Both the position numbers and the translations under genes were made by a program. A stretch of DNA of 64,000 bases from Bacteroidota bacterium (GTDB taxonomy: Bacteria > Bacteroidota > Bacteroidia > Bacteroidales > JAAUTT01): the NCBI GenBank assembly GCA_023429135.1, contig JAEYWD010000068.1, positions 22,558 to 86,557 of the forward strand, given 5' to 3'. Below the pieces are notes generated by a model. It saw nothing but the letters and a program-made list of their open reading frames with translations. It had not been told where the DNA came from and searched no databases. Below are positions 17,587-26,571 of this stretch, piece after piece (the stretch's first letter is position 1; every line of letters starts with the position of its first letter).

Positions 17587-19749
17587 TTAATTATTAAAAT
17601 CAATAGTTATGCTTTTGCCTGCGAAAGTATCCTGAGGCAGATCAATACTTAGTTCACACAGGTTTAACTGTTCGTTGTAAACTGATTTTATATTTTTACC
17701 GGCTGATATCAATTTCTGATTTACCGAAAGATGCATCCGTCTAAGCTTACGCGAAGGATCGGCCACCGTAATACTTTTTACCGAATTGCCTTCGGTTTTG
17801 ATCATCACCATTCCGGGACTGTCCAGCCCTACTTTAAGTTCGGGAGATAATTGAATTTCGCCCGATTTATAAAAGACAATTTCAGTGATGTTTAACAACG
17901 AATGCTTAACTGCCTGAACATCTGAAGAATTGGCTAAAACCTTAAGAGGATTTTGGGTTGAAAAAGCTGCCAGATCCTTCTCCGAAACCGAAGGTAAAAC
18001 AACATACTGATAGCTCCCGTTCTGAGGACGTTTTCCATGATCTACCCACAGTCTAAAAACATCGCCCTTTACCTCTTCTTTCGAAGTGCTCGTTTGACGA
18101 TTAATCTTAAACCAGCTACCCGTTTCCTGTTTGTTCGAAATATTCAGCTTTTCGGGTTGCATAAACAAGTAACCAATACTGTCGTGTAGCACCCAGTTTA
18201 CATTTTCGAGCAGGTATTCACCTTTCGACAGAACCCGCTTTTGTCCCGATTCCATTACAGAAACCGGACCTTTGAGCCAGCACTGATTCATGGTGGTTGC
18301 AACAGTATTGTTGCCCCCAGCTTTTATAGCAGTTCCAAGACAAACATAAACATTATCGAAAAAGAACCACGATTTTTTTGCGGTTAACGGATCATGCGGA
18401 CTCCGGGAATCGAATACCACAGCTCCATAGAGACCATCGGTAACCCCTCCGACAAAGTCGGTCAAACCATCTTTCTGAATCTCGTTTTCCGTGAGCATTT
18501 CAGGTTTCTGAACGATGGTGGCTCCGGGAATTTTTTGAAAATCGACCAGTGGAGCCAGATCGCTGTACTCATTGCCAGTGCGCGAAATATAATTGGTGCC
18601 ATCGGCCCGGTGATGATTCATCAAACCTTCACCATTATAAGGCTCTTCCATGTTTCTGTTTCGTGTCGAATGCATTCTTACCGAAGTATAAAACCCTTTC
18701 CGCTGAACAGCAAAATGTTCGGTATTCCAGAAAAATTTGCTGAATTCTATTTTGGGAGCCTGTTCACCTTTGCGCAATTTCACAATGTTCTCCAGCTCAG
18801 TTTTGCGATAATCCGAAACCTTCAACAAGCGCTCAGGAGTGGCAGTGCTAAAAACATGATATCCGCCCTTACGGGAAATATCGCGGTTCATAACACCCGG
18901 ATCGGTAGATATTCCATAAATCATTTGCTTGCAGATTCCATCGAGATAATAATCGATTAACTGCTGAAGCGATGTTTCAGAAAATTTATAACCAGTTCCG
19001 GCCACATTGGCGGCCCACTCGGCAAAAGCATCGGCATAACCGGTCCCGTACGAAAGGGTATTGTTCACCCAGTCTTCGCGGTGATGAAAGCTGTAATCGT
19101 GCTGCATTCCACGTTCTGTCGAGAATTTGATTTCACCTTCAATTACCCTGATGGCTTTATCGAAAACCTCTTTATTACGGCTGTAAAGTGCTGCTTTAGC
19201 AAGAATACCGGCGATTTTAATTCTATCGCCGCTGGGGCGTGCTCCGGAAGCCTCAAGATGCGCTCTTCCAACAATCTTTAATGTTTTCTCAGCCTGAACC
19301 GGAGTAATATCCTTATCCATAATTAGCAGAAAGCTAATCAAAGCATTAGGAGTACCAATCTGGTTCCACCACCAGTTTTCACAAATAAAATCGTTAGCCA
19401 GCCAGTAATCCAGTGCCAGGTTAATTGCTTTCTTAAGTTTGGGATCGCCCTTTAATTTAGTACCTTTTTTTTTGTAAGCTCTGCCCATTTCAACCAGGTT
19501 ACTTAAATGCCTTCCGTGTTGAAACCCTGTACGGGACACATCCTGGTAATTGATGCCTTCCCAGGTACCATCGGTTTTTATGGTAGAAATAAGTTCCTGA
19601 ACGCGTGCAACATTCACCTCGGGTGCCATCTGGTCGGCTACGAACCTCTGGCGCAACGTTTCAATATCGTCAACACCTTTTGAATAAACGGGATAGCTAA
19701 TCAGAAATCCCACTACTGTTATTAATAAAAATTTCCGTAAACGATTCAT
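17587..19749 (-). CDS. PL8-family polysaccharide lyase (chondroitin AC/hyaluronate/xanthan lyase type)
   Basis: 720 residues with a signal peptide (cut near PVYSKG). The alpha-toroid has ENWWWNQIGTPNAL (124-137), the PL8 aromatic patch with its catalytic Asn. Then come DYSFHHR with His222/His223, SYGTGY with Tyr234, and MNRDISRKGG with Arg289 and Arg293. RNRNMEEPYNGEG (363-375) supplies the Glu and Asn of the family. The spacing closely follows what I recall of Pedobacter heparinus chondroitinase AC (His225, Tyr234, Arg288, Arg292, Glu371, Asn374). The remaining 330 residues are the beta-sandwich C-terminal domains. PL8 enzymes cleave beta-1,4 bonds to glucuronate in hyaluronan, chondroitin or xanthan side chains. 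There is no sulfatase nearby, so a non-sulfated target is favoured. Confidence 0.88.
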   Translation of the reverse strand: MNRLRKFLLITVVGFLISYPVYSKGVDDIETLRQRFVADQMAPEVNVARVQELISTIKTDGTWEGINYQDVSRTGFQHGRHLSNLVEMGRAYKKKGTKLKGDPKLKKAINLALDYWLANDFICENWWWNQIGTPNALISFLLIMDKDITPVQAEKTLKIVGRAHLEASGARPSGDRIKIAGILAKAALYSRNKEVFDKAIRVIEGEIKFSTERGMQHDYSFHHREDWVNNTLSYGTGYADAFAEWAANVAGTGYKFSETSLQQLIDYYLDGICKQMIYGISTDPGVMNRDISRKGGYHVFSTATPERLLKVSDYRKTELENIVKLRKGEQAPKIEFSKFFWNTEHFAVQRKGFYTSVRMHSTRNRNMEEPYNGEGLMNHHRADGTNYISRTGNEYSDLAPLVDFQKIPGATIVQKPEMLTENEIQKDGLTDFVGGVTDGLYGAVVFDSRSPHDPLTAKKSWFFFDNVYVCLGTAIKAGGNNTVATTMNQCWLKGPVSVMESGQKRVLSKGEYLLENVNWVLHDSIGYLFMQPEKLNISNKQETGSWFKINRQTSTSKEEVKGDVFRLWVDHGKRPQNGSYQYVVLPSVSEKDLAAFSTQNPLKVLANSSDVQAVKHSLLNITEIVFYKSGEIQLSPELKVGLDSPGMVMIKTEGNSVKSITVADPSRKLRRMHLSVNQKLISAGKNIKSVYNEQLNLCELSIDLPQDTFAGKSITIDFNN

Positions 19750-19761
19750 AATAGTTAAGTT

Positions 19762-21828
19762 TTACTGCATCACAATTTTTTTATCTTCACTAACAAGGCT
19801 TTGTTTGGCGACCGAACTATTCCCCGTTAAGATATTGGTACCCACTGCTATTTTAGCAGTTGAATATGATTCTATACCAAAACCGTTGTTATAATGAATT
19901 ATATTATCCTTAATTTCAACATTTTGATTGCCACTGGATAAATGTTCGAGCATTACACCACTTCTGTCGTTATTTTCAATCAGGTTTCCTGAAATGGAAA
20001 TATTCGCCGACTCTTGAATATCAATACCATAATAACCATTTCGGGCAATTTCGTTGGAGGTCACTTTAACATTTTTGCAACTTACAAGGGCAATACCGCT
20101 GCCAAAAGGAGAAGTATCCAAACGGCTGTCCTTTATCGTTATATTTGAACAATGCGAGAGCAAAAGATTGTGCTGTAACCGCGGACCTGGAACCACGGTT
20201 GACCCGTTTTCGGTAAAATTGCAACCAATAACATTTACTCCAACGGCTCCGGTAATCATAACCCCATTAAAGGTGCAATTCAATACGGAAACGTTGATAA
20301 AACTAATGTTCTTCATGTCTCCTTCCCTGCTTGCGCGAAGTATAATCCCTCCACGGTTTCCGTTGCTTCGGAAAGAACGGTTTGTATTCGGGTCGGTCCC
20401 CGGATCGGATTTCAACGAGCCTTCGATAACCAGATCGCGGATGGTGATGTTGCGTGTAAACGAATCTGCGTTAACGATTGCATCGCGCATACCGGAATTG
20501 GGGTCGAGAAATAATATGGTAGAAAGACCTTCACCAGCCAGGGTGACATTACCAGGTAATTTAACAGTTGCGGGTAAAGTATGTAGTCCTGCTTTTGCCA
20601 GAACAAATCCATTGGTTCGGGAGGCTTTATCCAAAGCATCCTGAATGGATTCGCCAGGATTAACAATAATGGCGTCCAATGGAACATTAGTTCCGGTTTT
20701 CTCCAGGGCTCCGGCGGGAAAGGCAATTGCTGAAGCTTTTGGTGCAGGAATATTTTCTGAAGCTTTTGCCGTGGGTGCCCTGAAAGCCGTAAGAATACTT
20801 CTGTCGGCTTTTGCTCTTGCCTTTTCAGCAGCTACTTTTGTGTAAGGCATGTCCAATCCTTTGGAGGTATAGTGCCTGTAAACATATTCGTAATCGTCGC
20901 GAATATCTTTTGCCCGTTCTGAAATTACCCCATAACAATGAGGTCTTTCTCCTGTAAGAAACTGTGCTGTATATTCGTAGCCCAAAGCCAGACGGTTATT
21001 GGCAATTGAAAACAGATTCACTCCCTGGGTATATGCAATCCGCGCCGCACCAGCAAACTCTCCCAGTCCAAGCTGCACATGAGCCTGATCCCGCGGACTC
21101 TCCTGGCATTGTCCACTCGGATAAATATATTTAAAAATACTGCCGTTCACATTTCCGTAGAGAAAGTGATCCACAGCATTGCGGAACATTTCACGATTGT
21201 CGGTATAAACTGCAATGGCAAGGATGGAATGAATTATAGCCCCATCCCAGTTACCGTTTGCCTGGGGATAATAATACCGCAGGAGAGGATAGTAAACCGT
21301 TGTGAGCATGTTTGAAAAGGCCTCCTGATCTTTTGCCAACCAGCCCGAATTGGAATACTTCAGAATTTCGGCAGCATTGGAGAATAAATACCCAGTCCAG
21401 CCAGCCAGCAATTTGGCATCGTTGTAATCGAAATCCCAAACCACGGGCGACCATGCATTTATTACTTCAATGGCTTTGTGAGCGTAAGTTTTGTCGTTCG
21501 TTATATACCATAAAAGAGCACAATTATAGGCCATATTGGCTCCTTTGGAAAGGTCGTCGCCACCAATATTTGGTTTGCCATAAGGGCCACGCATAACATG
21601 TGCGTGAGATGTAATTTTAAAGTTGAGATCGGTCTTTGCTTTTAACCGCTCAAAAGCATCTTTCCAGGGCTGTTCTCCTTTCAGCACCTGCTTTTTCATG
21701 TATTCCAGATCGGCGGCAGTCTGGTCAATCCCCGGATGAACAAATTTCTGGGCACTTATATTTGAAGCCAGAAGAAAAGCCATTAGAAAAAACACGCAAG
21801 TACGGCACTGTTTATAGATTAATTGCAT
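19762..21828 (-). CDS. Alginate_lyase toroid fused to C-terminal right-handed beta-helix
   Basis: 688 residues with a signal peptide ending ISAQ (27). Residues about 30-335 are an Alginate_lyase (PF05426-like) toroid: HPGIDQTAADLEYMK, GNWDGAIIH with Asn193 and His200, QESPRDQAH (242-250) and ALGYEYTAQF with Tyr286. A Pro/Ala-rich linker (about 345-385) follows. Residues 385-665 are a right-handed beta-helix with repeated NITI, NVKVTSNEI, NISISGNLI and NVEIKDNII rungs, similar to periplasmic copper-binding or pectate-lyase-like folds. The helix may be catalytic or glycan-binding. The domain order is the reverse of the neighbouring PL6 fusion. The operon gap to the PL8 gene is 12 bases. Confidence 0.8.
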   Translation of the reverse strand: MQLIYKQCRTCVFFLMAFLLASNISAQKFVHPGIDQTAADLEYMKKQVLKGEQPWKDAFERLKAKTDLNFKITSHAHVMRGPYGKPNIGGDDLSKGANMAYNCALLWYITNDKTYAHKAIEVINAWSPVVWDFDYNDAKLLAGWTGYLFSNAAEILKYSNSGWLAKDQEAFSNMLTTVYYPLLRYYYPQANGNWDGAIIHSILAIAVYTDNREMFRNAVDHFLYGNVNGSIFKYIYPSGQCQESPRDQAHVQLGLGEFAGAARIAYTQGVNLFSIANNRLALGYEYTAQFLTGERPHCYGVISERAKDIRDDYEYVYRHYTSKGLDMPYTKVAAEKARAKADRSILTAFRAPTAKASENIPAPKASAIAFPAGALEKTGTNVPLDAIIVNPGESIQDALDKASRTNGFVLAKAGLHTLPATVKLPGNVTLAGEGLSTILFLDPNSGMRDAIVNADSFTRNITIRDLVIEGSLKSDPGTDPNTNRSFRSNGNRGGIILRASREGDMKNISFINVSVLNCTFNGVMITGAVGVNVIGCNFTENGSTVVPGPRLQHNLLLSHCSNITIKDSRLDTSPFGSGIALVSCKNVKVTSNEIARNGYYGIDIQESANISISGNLIENNDRSGVMLEHLSSGNQNVEIKDNIIHYNNGFGIESYSTAKIAVGTNILTGNSSVAKQSLVSEDKKIVMQ

Positions 21829-21874
21829 CGTTGGAGTTTTTAGGTCAAGTTAAATGTAGTGTATTAAATTATCA

Positions 21875-21918
21875 GAAAAGGTTGGCTTATCTGCGGTTTG
21901 CAGTGAGTCAACCTTTTC
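21875..21918 (-). terminator. Bipartite hairpin downstream of GH88
   Basis: Outer arms GAAAAGGTTGACTCA and TAAGCCAACCTTTTC pair with two mismatches. Inside them CTGC and GCAG form a second stem. The structure begins 7 bases after the GH88 stop, but no T-run follows. It may be an mRNA 3'-end stabiliser or partial terminator separating GH88 from the lyase genes. Confidence 0.55.
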
Positions 21919-21924
21919 GATAAA

Positions 21925-23115
21925 TTATTTATTCAAAAGTTTTTTATATCTCAGCATTGCTTCCAGATAATAATAATCAGCATAAATCAAAGGCACATCC
22001 ACTTCGCTGTTGTGTGCCTTGGAACCAACGCTGTGTTTCAAAAGATAGTTGTTATTGGTTCCCAGGTCGGCCAGGTAAGCAGGTGATGAAAGTGATCGAA
22101 TTTGAGCTTCGGCAACTTCCAGGTACTTTTTAGCTGTTTTTTTATCCACATACTGACTTAGTTCCACCAGCGCAGAGGCCATAACAGCCGCAGCAGAAGC
22201 ATCGCGTGGTTCGTCTTTTGATGTCACATTATAATCCCAATAAGGAACTTTATCCGATGGAAGGTTTGGATGATTTATAAGAAACTTTGCAATATTTTTT
22301 GCCTGCTGAAGATAGCGTTCGTATCCGGTTTCGCGGTACATCATGGTGTATCCGTATAGTCCCCAGCTTTGACCACGCGACCAGGCCGATTCGTCGGCTA
22401 ATCCCTGGTGGTTTTGTTTTATTGTGATTTTACCAATGTTAACTGTATCGTAAGCAACAACATGGTAACAACTGAAATCAGGACGATAATGATTTTTCAT
22501 TGTATTATCGGCATGACTCACAGCTATTTTGAAATAAGTTGAATCTTTGGTATAACGGGTGGCCCACATCAGAAACTCCAGGTTCATCATATTGTCGATA
22601 ATTACAGGATAAGGCCATTTACGGTTATCCCACGATTTAATCAGACCAATCTTAGGATTGTAACGGGTTATGAGAGAATTAGCTCCGGTTAACATAATTT
22701 CGGCATACTCCGGTTGTTGGGAAAGCCTTAATCCGTTTCCAAAGCTGCAATAAAGGATAAAACCAAGGTCGTGGGTTGTTTTTACGAATTTTTCTTTTTC
22801 AATGCGGGCTGTAAACAACTGAGCATCCTCCTTTATTTTATTATCACCGGTTGCTTCATAAAGATACCATAAGCTTCCGGGAAAAAATCCACTGGTCCAG
22901 TTACGGGAAGTTGTAAGCAAAATTTTGCCATTCGGTTCTGTACTTCTGGGAAGAGAATCCTTTTTTTCTTTCAGAAGTTTAGCCATTAAAGCATATTGCT
23001 TAACCGAGAAATCAAGCGACTCGTTTATAACATCTTTGATAGGACGGGGTTTGATACCTGTGAAAGCTAAAAGAACAATAATAATGGGAAGAGTAAGATA
23101 GCTTAGGTTTTTCAT
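21925..23115 (-). CDS. GH88 unsaturated glucuronyl hydrolase
   Basis: 396 residues with an N-terminal hydrophobic signal (about 5-20). It is an (alpha/alpha)6 barrel of GH88. Asp116 in THDLGF and Asp174 in IIDNMMNLE match the two key Asp residues of Bacillus GL1 UGL (Asp88 and Asp149). SAWSRGQSWGLYGY is the conserved Trp-rich loop. The enzyme hydrates the 4,5 double bond at the non-reducing end of lyase products and so releases the unsaturated uronic acid. It is the step downstream of all the lyases in this locus. No lipobox is seen, so a periplasmic location is expected. It is the first enzyme gene after the SusCD block, set off by hairpins on both sides. Confidence 0.92.
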   Translation of the reverse strand: MKNLSYLTLPIIIVLLAFTGIKPRPIKDVINESLDFSVKQYALMAKLLKEKKDSLPRSTEPNGKILLTTSRNWTSGFFPGSLWYLYEATGDNKIKEDAQLFTARIEKEKFVKTTHDLGFILYCSFGNGLRLSQQPEYAEIMLTGANSLITRYNPKIGLIKSWDNRKWPYPVIIDNMMNLEFLMWATRYTKDSTYFKIAVSHADNTMKNHYRPDFSCYHVVAYDTVNIGKITIKQNHQGLADESAWSRGQSWGLYGYTMMYRETGYERYLQQAKNIAKFLINHPNLPSDKVPYWDYNVTSKDEPRDASAAAVMASALVELSQYVDKKTAKKYLEVAEAQIRSLSSPAYLADLGTNNNYLLKHSVGSKAHNSEVDVPLIYADYYYLEAMLRYKKLLNK

Positions 23116-23199
23116 GAGTTAATCAGCTTTTAGTAATAAAGTTAAAGGTATTAGTACTTATCCTTTGAAAAAACTTACAGTCGGAACGAATAAAAAACA

Positions 23200-23232
23200 A
23201 AACCTGTCAGGTTTCCAAAACCTGACAGGTTT
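23200..23232. terminator. Perfect 15-bp inverted repeat between SusCD lipoprotein gene and GH88
   Basis: AAACCTGTCAGGTTT and AAACCTGACAGGTTT are exact reverse complements with about a three-base gap. Each arm is itself nearly palindromic. The position, just after the stop at 23248 on the minus strand, suggests a terminator or attenuator that makes SusCD and binding-protein mRNA more abundant than enzyme mRNA. Confidence 0.65.
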
Positions 23233-23247
23233 AAAACCCTAAAACAA

Positions 23248-24231
23248 TTAGTTCATCTGATACCGCTTGATACTTAATCGTGCAGTACCAGCAGCATTTA
23301 CAGTATTCACATAAATATAAGCCCTGTATTTCTTATTAGCTGTTTCAATCCAGATGCCGGATTCAGCCTTTAAGTTAAGTGCATAGTTGGGCGAACCGGT
23401 AAGGCTAAGCTTTGTAAAGTCAATATCGTCAACATAAACACCAAATTGCAAACGGGCTAAGTGGCGGTCGCGAAGTGCCCATACTTTTTTGATTAAAGCA
23501 TCGTTGGAAACTCCGGCAGGAAGCACAAGTCCGTCTAAATATTCAGCGCTCGTAGCCGGAGCTACCAAAGCATGACCAAAAGAAATTCCGGTAATATTTC
23601 TGTAAAGGTATACCAGATCAATCTTATCGGCATTCAGTGCTGCATCAGCTCCATTATAAACAGCCATGTTCTCGATAGAAACGTAGCACATGTTATTATT
23701 GCTAACATTCAGGTCCAGTGCCATATCCATTTTAGCAACACTGTAAGGTCCCATTTTATAGGTTGCAGTTTTACCATCACTTGATGTTGCAGTAAATGTA
23801 AAGGAAACTTCCTGGCCTTTGGCTTCAGCAGGAATGACATAATAGTACCTCAAAGTTGCAGCACATGTATCTTTTGTAAAAGTAACAGTGGTTTTATTTC
23901 CTTCGGTAACAGAGGGATCAGCAATTTGAACGCCAACATCAACACCGGAACTATTTGTATAATAGGATTTATTTTCGAGATAAGTACCTATTGCTCCGGG
24001 AATAGATGCTTCAACCTGAGCCGAAACAATTTTACCTTCACTTTGCGGCAATGCCATAGCATAAGCAAATTCAAGATTCTGACCTGCTAAATTGGGGCCT
24101 ATGGTGCGTTTGATTACATCGTTATTTAATCCTGACTTAGGTGATGGTAAAGCGTATTCTTCCTCTTTACATGAATTAAGAAATACTACAAAAACCATCA
24201 AAAGAGCTAAATGAATATATTTATTCTGCAT
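23248..24231 (-). CDS. Surface lipoprotein, DUF4466-like, probable glycan-binding protein
   Basis: 327 residues. The lipoprotein signal has the lipobox LNSC (Cys about 21) followed by KEEE, a charged stretch typical of Bacteroidota lipoprotein surface export signals. The mature part begins with SPKSGLNNDVIKRT and continues as a beta-rich protein with many aromatic residues. I recognise this start as DUF4466-like, a family usually encoded after SusD. The position (third after SusC and SusD) suggests a surface glycan-binding protein that presents polymer to the SusCD importer. No catalytic motif is seen. The family assignment is from memory of the N-terminal motif and should be confirmed with a profile search. 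Confidence 0.7.
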   Translation of the reverse strand: MQNKYIHLALLMVFVVFLNSCKEEEYALPSPKSGLNNDVIKRTIGPNLAGQNLEFAYAMALPQSEGKIVSAQVEASIPGAIGTYLENKSYYTNSSGVDVGVQIADPSVTEGNKTTVTFTKDTCAATLRYYYVIPAEAKGQEVSFTFTATSSDGKTATYKMGPYSVAKMDMALDLNVSNNNMCYVSIENMAVYNGADAALNADKIDLVYLYRNITGISFGHALVAPATSAEYLDGLVLPAGVSNDALIKKVWALRDRHLARLQFGVYVDDIDFTKLSLTGSPNYALNLKAESGIWIETANKKYRAYIYVNTVNAAGTARLSIKRYQMN

Positions 24232-24245
24232 AGTCTGATTGATTT

Positions 24246-24656
24246 TTATGGTTTAGTTTGAACAGTAACGTAAACAGTATAGTTTTTTTTCACCTTCCGG
24301 TTTCCTGAAATAACAGTCCATTGTTTAGGAGTAGTCAGATCGGAAAAATCGACCTTACCAACAATTTTAGGGTCGAGTTTAGCATCAGTTACTAACGAAA
24401 ACTGGGGATAAAGATTCTTTAAATCTGTTCCATAGAAAACCTCAACATTAATTGTTTGAGCAGTAGTGTCAATAACGGCATTTTTTGTTCTAACCGTTTG
24501 GAAATCGGATCCTAACAATTCAAAGTTACTTACATAACATTCAGCCCTTTCGGTTATCAACAAACCATCACCATCTACAGGAAAATCTTTGGAACACTGC
24601 GTTCCGGTAAATAGCACAAGTATGAGTGCGAATGATATCTTTAGAATTTTTTTCAT
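24246..24656 (-). CDS. Small lipoprotein of the SusCD operon
   Basis: The frame opens at 24719, overlapping the SusD gene by 10 bases, with in-frame ATGs at 24719, 24686 and 24656. The last begins a lipoprotein-like signal (MKKILKISFALILVLFTGTQC), so 24656 is preferred, giving 136 residues. The Cys is preceded by Gln, an imperfect lipobox. The mature part is a beta-sandwich-like domain with ERAECYVSNFELLG near its start and PKQWTVISG and NYTVYVTV near its end. This pattern is seen in DUF5018-like or Ig-like domains of SusE/F-type binding lipoproteins. Function is inferred from position only: glycan binding or assembly next to SusD. Confidence 0.6.
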   Translation of the reverse strand: MKKILKISFALILVLFTGTQCSKDFPVDGDGLLITERAECYVSNFELLGSDFQTVRTKNAVIDTTAQTINVEVFYGTDLKNLYPQFSLVTDAKLDPKIVGKVDFSDLTTPKQWTVISGNRKVKKNYTVYVTVQTKP

Positions 24657-24709
24657 CGCAATATTTTTTAGATTTTTATTCTTCATTAATTTATTCTCCC
24701 TATAAAATT

Positions 24710-26560
24710 TTACAACCACGGTGTATTCTGGGTTAAATTGGAGTTCTTATCTCTTTCGCCGGGAGGAATTCTGAAAATATAATCCTGCTGATAAGTTCTC
24801 TCTGAAGAGTTCTGGTAGTACCTTTGTTGATTTGCACCATGGGTATCAATTCTCCAAACGCCATCGCCGTAAGGTGGACACCAAACCCGTTCGATAGCTC
24901 TCCAACGGCGGATGTCGAAACCACGTTGTCCTTCACCAAGCAGTTCTACTATACGTTCCTGCTCGATAGCAGCAAAAAACGATGTTTTGTCGGCAGTTTT
25001 CGAAGCATCTAAAGCTGGTAAATTACCGCGGTGACGGATTTTATTTACAAGTTCAATAGCATCAACCTGGGGACCATTCAATTCGTTAGTCGCTTCGGCA
25101 TACATAAGGTAAACATCTGCTAAACGCATTACAGGCCATGCGTAATCACCTTCGCTACGTCCAAGTCCGGGAGTATTTCTTAAAAATTTACGGAAAACAT
25201 AGCCTGAGTTATTACCATCAGTATTATAAGAGGTATATTTAACACCATTAATAGTTACAGCGGCATTCCAGGTTTTATAAATAAAAGGACACCAACCCGT
25301 AGATTTAAGTGAAGCAAAACCTACACTCATTTCATAATCCCACATAATTGAAGCTTTCATACGATAGTCGCGGTTATCATAGCTTTGGGGATTTACTGCC
25401 GAATTAAGCTTTGTCCTTGCCCCGGCAGTACTAGGGTTTGTAGGTAGGAGCTTGGGGGCAAAATCTCCGGTAGTAGTCAATTGATAGCGGTCGGCTATTT
25501 CGTAGCGAGGATGAACCCAGCATTGCGATCCTTCATGAGAACGACCAGCGACATCACGCATTAGCTCTTCACCCTGACCTGTACCAGCACCACCATGTGT
25601 AAATGCCATAATCATTTCACCATCTCCATTAGCAGCAGAAGTAAACAAATAAAAATAGTTAGGTAAAACATCAGCTTTACCAATTGCATCAATTTGTCCA
25701 GGTTCGCCGCCGCGGAAAAGTTGTAAACCAAAATCGTTGATCACCGACCTGAAATCTCTTGCAGCGCGGGCATAACCAGAATCAGCCTGAACAGGATCCG
25801 GAGTAAAACCTGCAAGTTCGGGCCAGCCGAATTTGTTCCAGCTTGCCCAGTATAACTGAAGTTTACCACGGAAAGCGAGGGCGGCTGGTTTACCAACACG
25901 TCCAACCTGAGCAGCTTTTACAGGCAACTTTTCGAAAGCATAAGTAAAATCAGCAAGAATGGAGTCTTTGATCTGAGCCATAGGGGTTCTGCTTATAGAA
26001 GCCACTTCAGCATCTTCCTTAATAATTTTGGTAAAATACGGAACATCACCCCACATGGAAATTAATCTGAAATATACCATACCGCGCAGTAACCTTGCTT
26101 CGCCAATAATAGCTTCAAGACCCGGAATTGAAGATTCGCTGGCAGTCGGAAGCATTTTTGTTACATTTTCTATTACATAATTGGTGCGATTCACACCTCC
26201 GTACAAGTGACGGTACATTTTATCAAAATTGTCGCCAAAACCCGAGGGATTATAATCGGCTCCCTGATATGCATCACCTAAACGAAGATTTCCGTTGGTG
26301 GTACTTGTACCGCGAACACGAACATATTCACCATGTCCGTCCATATAATAATCGCGGTCAAAAAGAGGTCTGACGTCTGCATAAGCTCCCATCAGAGCAA
26401 TGGTGGCATCGGCTTCTGTTTTCCAGAAGGCAGAAGCATCCATCTGGGTAGTTGGAGCCTGATCCAGCAGATCTTTTGTACAAGAATTTATAAGCATTGC
26501 CATTCCCATTGCAATGGTAACAACAACAATTTTTATATTCGTTTTTTTCATCTGTTTCAA
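24710..26560 (-). CDS. SusD/RagB-family nutrient-binding lipoprotein
   Basis: 616 residues. The lipobox is INSC, followed by TKDLLDQAPTTQMDASAFWKTEADA, the standard SusD N-terminus. TPR-like helices follow (EARLLRGMVYFRLISMWGDVPYF, about 150-175). The C-terminal SusD signature is PVMRLADVYLMYAEATNE, then a conserved helix (VNKIRHRGNLPAL), IEQERIVELLGEGQRGFDIRRW, and a final YIFRIPPGERDKNSNLTQNTPW. It sits on the outer surface as the lid of the SusC barrel and captures oligosaccharides. It directly follows susC (12-base gap). Sequence alone does not show the ligand, but the operon implies acidic glycan fragments. Confidence 0.95.
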   Translation of the reverse strand: MKQMKKTNIKIVVVTIAMGMAMLINSCTKDLLDQAPTTQMDASAFWKTEADATIALMGAYADVRPLFDRDYYMDGHGEYVRVRGTSTTNGNLRLGDAYQGADYNPSGFGDNFDKMYRHLYGGVNRTNYVIENVTKMLPTASESSIPGLEAIIGEARLLRGMVYFRLISMWGDVPYFTKIIKEDAEVASISRTPMAQIKDSILADFTYAFEKLPVKAAQVGRVGKPAALAFRGKLQLYWASWNKFGWPELAGFTPDPVQADSGYARAARDFRSVINDFGLQLFRGGEPGQIDAIGKADVLPNYFYLFTSAANGDGEMIMAFTHGGAGTGQGEELMRDVAGRSHEGSQCWVHPRYEIADRYQLTTTGDFAPKLLPTNPSTAGARTKLNSAVNPQSYDNRDYRMKASIMWDYEMSVGFASLKSTGWCPFIYKTWNAAVTINGVKYTSYNTDGNNSGYVFRKFLRNTPGLGRSEGDYAWPVMRLADVYLMYAEATNELNGPQVDAIELVNKIRHRGNLPALDASKTADKTSFFAAIEQERIVELLGEGQRGFDIRRWRAIERVWCPPYGDGVWRIDTHGANQQRYYQNSSERTYQQDYIFRIPPGERDKNSNLTQNTPWL

Positions 26561-26571
26561 AGTTTTAATTT

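Noticed and set aside
18394..18960. 188-residue open frame opposite the PL8 gene
   Set aside because: The PL8 frame has catalytic motifs and a signal peptide; the antisense frame has none.
20054..20644. 196-residue open frame opposite the toroid-helix gene
   Set aside because: Shadow of repetitive beta-helix codons; composition is not protein-like.
5478..23115. Heparin or chondroitin sulfate locus
   Set aside because: There is no sulfatase and no GH family specific to those polymers; several lyases fit other uronates.
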